The translations under genes were made by a program, and so were the position numbers. Positions 60,065-64,000 of a stretch of DNA of 64,000 nucleotides are shown here, in pieces. The first letter of the stretch is position 1. Each line of letters starts with the position of its first letter. The notes under the pieces are model-generated. The model had not been told where the DNA came from. It was given only the letters and a program-made list of their open reading frames with translations, and ran no database searches. The DNA is from Streptomyces caniscabiei (lineage in GTDB: Bacteria > Actinomycetota > Actinomycetes > Streptomycetales > Streptomycetaceae): the NCBI RefSeq assembly GCF_014930365.1, contig NZ_JABXWI010000008.1, positions 186,001-250,000 of the forward strand. The letters are read 5' to 3'.

Positions 60065-61128
60065 ACCAGATCCTGTACGCCGGGGCCATCGGCCTGTTCC
60101 TGACGCTGATCGGCACTCCGCTGCTGATCAAGCTGCTGGCCCGAAAGGGATACGGCCAGTTCATCCGCGACGACGGCCCGCGCGGCCACGCCGGCAAGCG
60201 CGGTACGCCCACCATGGGCGGCATCGCCTTCATCCTGGCCACGCTCGTCGCCTACGCCGCGACCAAGGTCATCACCGGAGAGAGCCCGACCTACCCCGGT
60301 TTCCTGGTGCTCTTCCTCATGGCGGGCATGGGTGTGGTCGGGTTCCTGGACGACTACATCAAGATCGTGAAGCGGCGGTCGCTGGGGCTGCGGGCCGGGG
60401 CCAAGATGGCCGGGCAGCTGATCGTCGGCATCGTGTTCGCGCTGCTCGCCATACGGTTCGCGGACGACCGGGGCCAGACGCCGGCCTCCCTGAAGGTGTC
60501 GTTCGTCACCGACTTCGGCTGGACCATCGGACCGGTGCTGTTCGTCGTCTGGGCCCTGTTCATGATCCTCGCCATGTCGAACGGGGTGAACCTGACCGAC
60601 GGTCTGGACGGCCTCGCCACCGGCGCGTCGGTCATGGTCTTCGGCGGGTACACCTTCATCGGCCTGTGGCAGTTCCAGAACTCGTGCGCCAACGCCCTCG
60701 AACTCACCGACCCCGCCTCCTGCATAGAGGTGCGCGACCCGCTCGACCTCGCCGTCGTCGCGGCCGCGCTGATGGGTGCCTGCTTCGGGTTCCTGTGGTG
60801 GAACACCTCGCCGGCCAAGATCTTCATGGGTGACACCGGGTCCCTGGCGCTCGGCGGCGCGCTCGCTGGTCTCGCCATCTGCTCCCGCACCGAACTGCTC
60901 ATGGCCGTCCTCGGCGGGCTGTTCGTCCTGATCACCATGTCGGTGGTCATCCAGGTCGGCTCGTTCAAGCTGACCGGCAAGCGCGTCTTCCGGATGGCCC
61001 CGCTCCAGCACCACTTCGAACTCAAGGGCTGGTCCGAGGTCCTGGTCGTGGTCCGCTTCTGGACCATCCAGGGCATCTGCGTGATCGCCGGCCTCGGCCT
61101 GTTCTACGCGGGCTGGGCGGCCGGCTGA
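60061..61128 (+). CDS. mraY: Phospho-N-acetylmuramoyl-pentapeptide transferase (MraY), apparently outside dcw
   Basis: A 355-residue, ten-helix enzyme that transfers phospho-MurNAc-pentapeptide to undecaprenyl phosphate, making lipid I for peptidoglycan. Conserved motifs are complete: DDGPRGHAGKRGTPTMGG, Asp97-Asp98 (FLDDYIK), NLTDGLDGLA (177-186), MGDTGSLALGG and QHHFELKGW. Neither neighbour is a dcw gene (no murF, murD or ftsW), so this may be a second copy. The ATG at 60061 matches the usual MraY length; a GTG at 60025 would add 12 polar residues. Confidence 0.93.
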   Translation: MNQILYAGAIGLFLTLIGTPLLIKLLARKGYGQFIRDDGPRGHAGKRGTPTMGGIAFILATLVAYAATKVITGESPTYPGFLVLFLMAGMGVVGFLDDYIKIVKRRSLGLRAGAKMAGQLIVGIVFALLAIRFADDRGQTPASLKVSFVTDFGWTIGPVLFVVWALFMILAMSNGVNLTDGLDGLATGASVMVFGGYTFIGLWQFQNSCANALELTDPASCIEVRDPLDLAVVAAALMGACFGFLWWNTSPAKIFMGDTGSLALGGALAGLAICSRTELLMAVLGGLFVLITMSVVIQVGSFKLTGKRVFRMAPLQHHFELKGWSEVLVVVRFWTIQGICVIAGLGLFYAGWAAG

Positions 61129-61143
61129 TCGGACGGCAGTCGA

Positions 61144-61184
61144 CGCCCGACGTACCGGCCCTCCGCGCTAGGAGACGTCGGGCG
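61144..61184. terminator. Possible terminator between mraY and GNAT gene
   Basis: 10-bp perfect arms CGCCCGACGT and ACGTCGGGCG with a 21-nt loop. The right arm lies in the last codons of the convergent GNAT gene. Confidence 0.45.
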
Positions 61185-61704
61185 CCACCCGGAACACCAC
61201 GCTGCCACGCGGCGATCCTTCCGGCATGGTCCGGTCCTCGAAGTCCTCGCTCGGGTTCCGGGTCATCCCGAGGCGGCGCATCACGGCCTGGGAGCGAAGG
61301 TTGCCGGCCATGGTCACCGCGAGGATCTCCGGGAGCCGCAGCTGCTCGAAACCGAAGTCCACGACCGCCCGCCCGGCCTCGGTCGCATAGCCGTGGCCCC
61401 ACGCGGCACGCGTGAGCCGCCAGCCGGCCTCCACCCCGGAGAACGGCATGTCCTCCTCCACCGGATCCAGCCCGGCGAAGCCGATGAACTGCCCGGTGGA
61501 CCGCACCTCCATGGCCCACCACCCCCAGCCCCGCCGGTCGAGGTCGGCCTGGAAGCGGGCGACGGACGCGTCGCTCTGCTCCCTGGTGAGGACACCCGGG
61601 AAGTGTTCGCGGACTTCCGGGTCGGCGTTCATGGCAGCCCAGGGAGCGAGGTCGGACTCCCGCCAGTCGCGCAGGAGGAGGCGTTCGGTGCGTAACTCGG
61701 TCAC
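61168..61704 (-). CDS. GNAT N-acetyltransferase, RimJ/RimL-like
   Basis: A 178-residue acetyltransferase. It opens LRTERLLLRDWRESDLAPWAAMNADPEV, typical of the RimJ/RimL group. The acetyl-CoA pyrophosphate loop region is RAAWGHGYATEAGRAV, and NLRSQAVMRRLGM is the conserved Asn-Ser helix. Acceptor unknown. It converges with mraY. Confidence 0.93.
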   Translation of the reverse strand: MTELRTERLLLRDWRESDLAPWAAMNADPEVREHFPGVLTREQSDASVARFQADLDRRGWGWWAMEVRSTGQFIGFAGLDPVEEDMPFSGVEAGWRLTRAAWGHGYATEAGRAVVDFGFEQLRLPEILAVTMAGNLRSQAVMRRLGMTRNPSEDFEDRTMPEGSPRGSVVFRVAPDVS

Positions 61705-61800
61705 GGGGTGAACGTAACGCGACCGCGAGGCGGAGGCGATCGAATATCCGGGGCGAGGACGCCGACCCGGACCCGACGTGTTCCGCGGGCACTCCGTGGT

Positions 61801-62352
61801 TCACAGCCCGCCGCTCGTCCCCAGGTCGAGGCGTACCGCTCGCAGGTGGTCGGTCAGGGGGCCGAGGCCCACGTCCCCGCGGCGTTCGTCGACGGACTCG
61901 GGGTGGCGGATCGGGTAGGGAAAGAGGGTGCCGGGGTCGATGCGGGTGCCGTAGAACTGCGGCTGGTTCAGGGCGACGGCGCAGTGGTCGGCGATGTACG
62001 CATGGTGCACCGCCGGGCAGCGGCCGTCCGCGACCGCCTCGGCGATCAGGTCGCGGCAGGCGAGCTGGAAGCCCAGGTCGGGGGAGTGCAGCAGGAGCAT
62101 CAGGGCGGCCGTCGAGGCGGGTTCGCCGACCGACTCGGCGGTGGGCCACCCGTGGCGGGCGACGATCGCGCGCAGGGCCTCGCCGTTGCCGCTGTGGCAC
62201 GCGGCGATACGCTCCCGGGCCGGTGCGGTGGGCGCGGACCGGGCCTCCCGGGCCAGCCGCCGTTCGTCCTCGGCCCGGCGGATCAGCTCGGCGGCGAGCA
62301 CCCGTTCGCGGGGCGACCCGGTGCCGGGTGTGGGTTCCGAGACGGGTTCCAT
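61801..62352 (-). CDS. DUF6624-like protein
   Basis: A 183-residue soluble protein resembling actinobacterial DUF6624. It has RIAACHSGNGEALRAIVARHGWPTAESVG, followed by LLLHSPDLGFQLACRDL and ALNQPQFYGTRI. The pattern of His and acidic residues (RHGWP, HSPD, QPQFYGT) is the recognisable core; biochemical role unknown. It starts 14 bp after the anti-sigma-type ATPase stop and is probably in the same operon. Confidence 0.8.
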   Translation of the reverse strand: MEPVSEPTPGTGSPRERVLAAELIRRAEDERRLAREARSAPTAPARERIAACHSGNGEALRAIVARHGWPTAESVGEPASTAALMLLLHSPDLGFQLACRDLIAEAVADGRCPAVHHAYIADHCAVALNQPQFYGTRIDPGTLFPYPIRHPESVDERRGDVGLGPLTDHLRAVRLDLGTSGGL

Positions 62353-62366
62353 GGCCGGGGCGCCCT

Positions 62367-62786
62367 TCACACCGGCTCCCGGACTGCGAGCGAGAACCAC
62401 ACCTTCTTGCCCACGTCGCCCGTGTCCGGCGGCTCGGTGCCCCAGTCGTCGGCCAGCGCGGAGACGATGGACAGCCCCCGCCCGGACTCGGCGAACGAGG
62501 TCACCGCGCGAGTCCGGGGCGGCACGGGCGAGGGGTCGGCCAGTGTGACGCGCAGTTCGCGTCCGGAGCACTCGAGGACCACGGCGATGGTGTCGGCGGG
62601 GTCGGCGCCCGCGTGCCGGACCGCGTTGGCGAAGAGTTCGTCGGTGGCGAGGACCGCGTCGTCGACGATCGCGGACAGTTCCCAACGGGCGAGGTGCGCC
62701 GCCACCGTACGGCGCACTCCGGCGGCGCACGACGGGTGCGCGGGTACCGCCATCCGGAAGAGGCGGGACCTCTCGACGGAGATCAA
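62367..62786 (-). CDS. Anti-sigma-factor-type ATP-binding protein (RsbW-like HATPase)
   Basis: A protein of about 139 residues with the compact GHKL kinase fold of SpoIIAB/RsbW. The N box is DELFANAVRHAGAD, the G1 box lies around TLADPSPVPP and the G2 region is SGRGLSIVSALADDWG. Streptomyces has dozens of these, mostly of unknown partner. I take the start as TTG 62786, preceded by GTGAGG; ATG 62753 (MAVPAHPSC) would be a shorter alternative. Confidence 0.88.
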   Translation of the reverse strand: MISVERSRLFRMAVPAHPSCAAGVRRTVAAHLARWELSAIVDDAVLATDELFANAVRHAGADPADTIAVVLECSGRELRVTLADPSPVPPRTRAVTSFAESGRGLSIVSALADDWGTEPPDTGDVGKKVWFSLAVREPV

Positions 62787-62948
62787 GGCAGCCTCACCGC
62801 ACCCGGGGGTCGTCCGGCCCCGCCGGACGCGTCGTGGACGCTCCATCCCGGATCGGGCGCCACCGCGGCTGGGATCCGTCGGCGGGACCTGCCGACACTG
62901 ACCGCCGTCATCGAGTTCCTCCACATCCTCGAAGGTGGTTCTCCTGGG

Positions 62949-62975
62949 GGTGCTGTTGTCGAAGACAACAGCACC
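62949..62975. promoter_or_regulatory. Perfect 12-bp inverted repeat between divergent genes
   Basis: GGTGCTGTTGTC-GAA-GACAACAGCACC: perfect 12-bp arms, 3-bp centre, in the 268-bp region between the HATPase and SDR genes. The symmetric TGTTGTC/GACAACA core resembles a dimeric regulator site; an RNA hairpin is the alternative. Confidence 0.55.
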
Positions 62976-63054
62976 GGGCACACAAAACGCCAGGTGGTGG
63001 AGGGGTTGTGCAGTTGCGGGCGGGTAGTGGCGCCCGCTGTATAGGTTCCCCACC

Positions 63055-63909
63055 ATGGTGAACGTCGACGAGAGCCCGTCCCGGCGGGAGCGGTACGTCC
63101 CCGCCGGGTGGCCCGGTATGCGGGGCAAGAGGGTGGTGGTCACCGGGGGCACCCGGGGGCTGGGCGAGGGGGTCGTACGGCTCCTGCTCGCCGAGGGGGC
63201 CGAGGTGGCGACCTGTGCGCGCCGGACGGCGGGACTGACGGCATTGGGCGACTCCTTGACGGCGGAGGAACGGGCCAGGCTGTTCACCGACGCGCTCGAC
63301 GTCACCGAGCCCGGACGGCTGGAGGACTTCGTCACTGCTGCGGCGAAACGTTTCGTCCCGTCGGGCCGCACACGCGGTCTCGACGGGCTCGTCGCCTGTG
63401 TCGGCGGTTCCCGGGGCGGCGACGCGTTCGAGCAGGCCGACGGCGCCGACTGGGCGGCCACCTGGGAACTGAACGTCGGGCACGCCACCCGTCTCGTCCG
63501 CGCCGCGCTGCCGCACCTGCGCGCGGCCGGCGGCGGTTCGGTCGTGCTGATCGGTTCGGTCTCCGGCTGGAAGCCGGGCCCGCCGGCCCAGTACGGGGTC
63601 GCGAAGAGCGCCCTGATCCAGCTGGCCGCCTCCCTGGCCCGTGAGCTGGGCCCGGACCGCGTCCGCGTCAACACCGTCTCGCCGGGTTCGATGCTGATCC
63701 CGGGGCGCCGCTGGGACCGGATGCGCCGGGAGGAGCCGCGGGCGTACGAGGCGTTCGTCGGGGCGGAGTTGCCGACCGGCGCGCCCGTCACCCCGCACGA
63801 GGTGGCCCGTACGGTGGTGTTCCTGCTCTCCGACTGGGCGACCGGTGTCTCCGGGGCCCACCTGCCGGTGGACCGGGCCCAGAACGCGCCCTCGCCGCAC
63901 GGCTACTGA
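63055..63909 (+). CDS. Short-chain dehydrogenase/reductase (SDR)
   Basis: A 284-residue classical SDR. The cofactor motif is TGGTRGLGEG (about 30-39). The catalytic Ser lies in SVVLIGSVSG and the YxxxK in QYGVAKSA, with the PG loop in NTVSPGSML. The first 22 residues are an unconserved extension. ATG 63055. Substrate unknown. Confidence 0.93.
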   Translation: MVNVDESPSRRERYVPAGWPGMRGKRVVVTGGTRGLGEGVVRLLLAEGAEVATCARRTAGLTALGDSLTAEERARLFTDALDVTEPGRLEDFVTAAAKRFVPSGRTRGLDGLVACVGGSRGGDAFEQADGADWAATWELNVGHATRLVRAALPHLRAAGGGSVVLIGSVSGWKPGPPAQYGVAKSALIQLAASLARELGPDRVRVNTVSPGSMLIPGRRWDRMRREEPRAYEAFVGAELPTGAPVTPHEVARTVVFLLSDWATGVSGAHLPVDRAQNAPSPHGY

Positions 63910-63937
63910 GGCGGGCGTCCGCCGCGGCACGGCCACC

Positions 63938-64000
63938 TCAGGCAGCCGCCCCCAGCACCACACGCGACCGGCGTTCGAAGTCCTGTACGAGGGGCTCGTG
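63938..64000 (-). CDS. C-terminal fragment of a reverse-strand gene
   Basis: The reverse strand entering the window at 64000 is open for 20 codons and ends in TGA at 63938, coding ...VQDFERRSRVVLGAAA. The charge pattern looks like a genuine protein C-terminus converging on the SDR gene, but the family cannot be named. Confidence 0.5.
   Translation of the reverse strand, partial: HEPLVQDFERRSRVVLGAAA

Noticed and set aside
62783-62983. A 66-codon reverse ORF upstream of the anti-sigma-type ATPase
   Set aside because: It overlaps the ATPase start and shows no similarity to the DUF397 or XRE partners usually linked to such ATPases.

Overview
The window is a high-GC actinobacterial chromosome segment, almost certainly from a Streptomyces. 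Third-codon GC bias is extreme, so long shadow ORFs run antisense to real genes. Marker genes also fit: a melC1-melC2 tyrosinase pair, a PopR-ClpP3-ClpP4 set, a streptophobe-type membrane protein, an MbtH-like protein and DmdR/IdeR-type iron boxes. No tRNA, rRNA, CRISPR array, insertion sequence or phage gene was recognised.

The core (about 6.2-36.1 kb) is an iron-regulated hydroxamate siderophore locus. From left to right it holds a heterodimeric ABC exporter and a ferric-siderophore binding lipoprotein (6268-11050, forward); then, on the reverse strand, an MbtH-like gene and one 6303-residue five-module NRPS (11125-30263); then two FecCD permeases and an ATPase (30463-33611, forward); and last a divergent pair, a formyltransferase (reverse) and an ornithine N-hydroxylase (forward). 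Four iron boxes sit in exactly the three promoter regions of these units. Specificity residues read by eye give Ser for modules 2 and 4 and N5-hydroxyornithine for module 3. Modules 1 and 3 carry N-methyltransferases inserted in their adenylation domains. The chain ends in an epimerase with no thioesterase. The gene set resembles coelichelin (cch) loci, and the five-module N-methylated plan resembles the scabichelin/turgichelin tris-hydroxamates as I recall them.

Left flank (1-6.1 kb): a truncated LuxR/AAA-type regulator, a hypothetical protein with two similar halves, a B-type DyP peroxidase and an amidohydrolase that shares the first iron-box intergenic region with the exporter.

Right flank (36.4-64 kb): a streptophobe-like protein, a DUF6777-like membrane protein, an FG-GAP secreted protein, DinB, the popR-clpP4-clpP3 locus with two tandem matches to the PopR operator, a PhnB-like VOC protein, a TerC protein, an SGNH lipoprotein, a DUF3105 protein, a two-domain VOC protein, RNase H, SRPBCC, melC2/melC1, an FAD monooxygenase, AlkB, AIM24, NUDIX, a LysG/LysE-type divergent pair, an MFS exporter, an aldo/keto reductase, a mraY gene outside any dcw cluster, GNAT, DUF6624, an anti-sigma-type ATPase and an SDR. 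The most unusual non-siderophore observations are a ClpP4 that lacks the catalytic histidine and an isolated mraY behind a 23-codon overlapping leader ORF.
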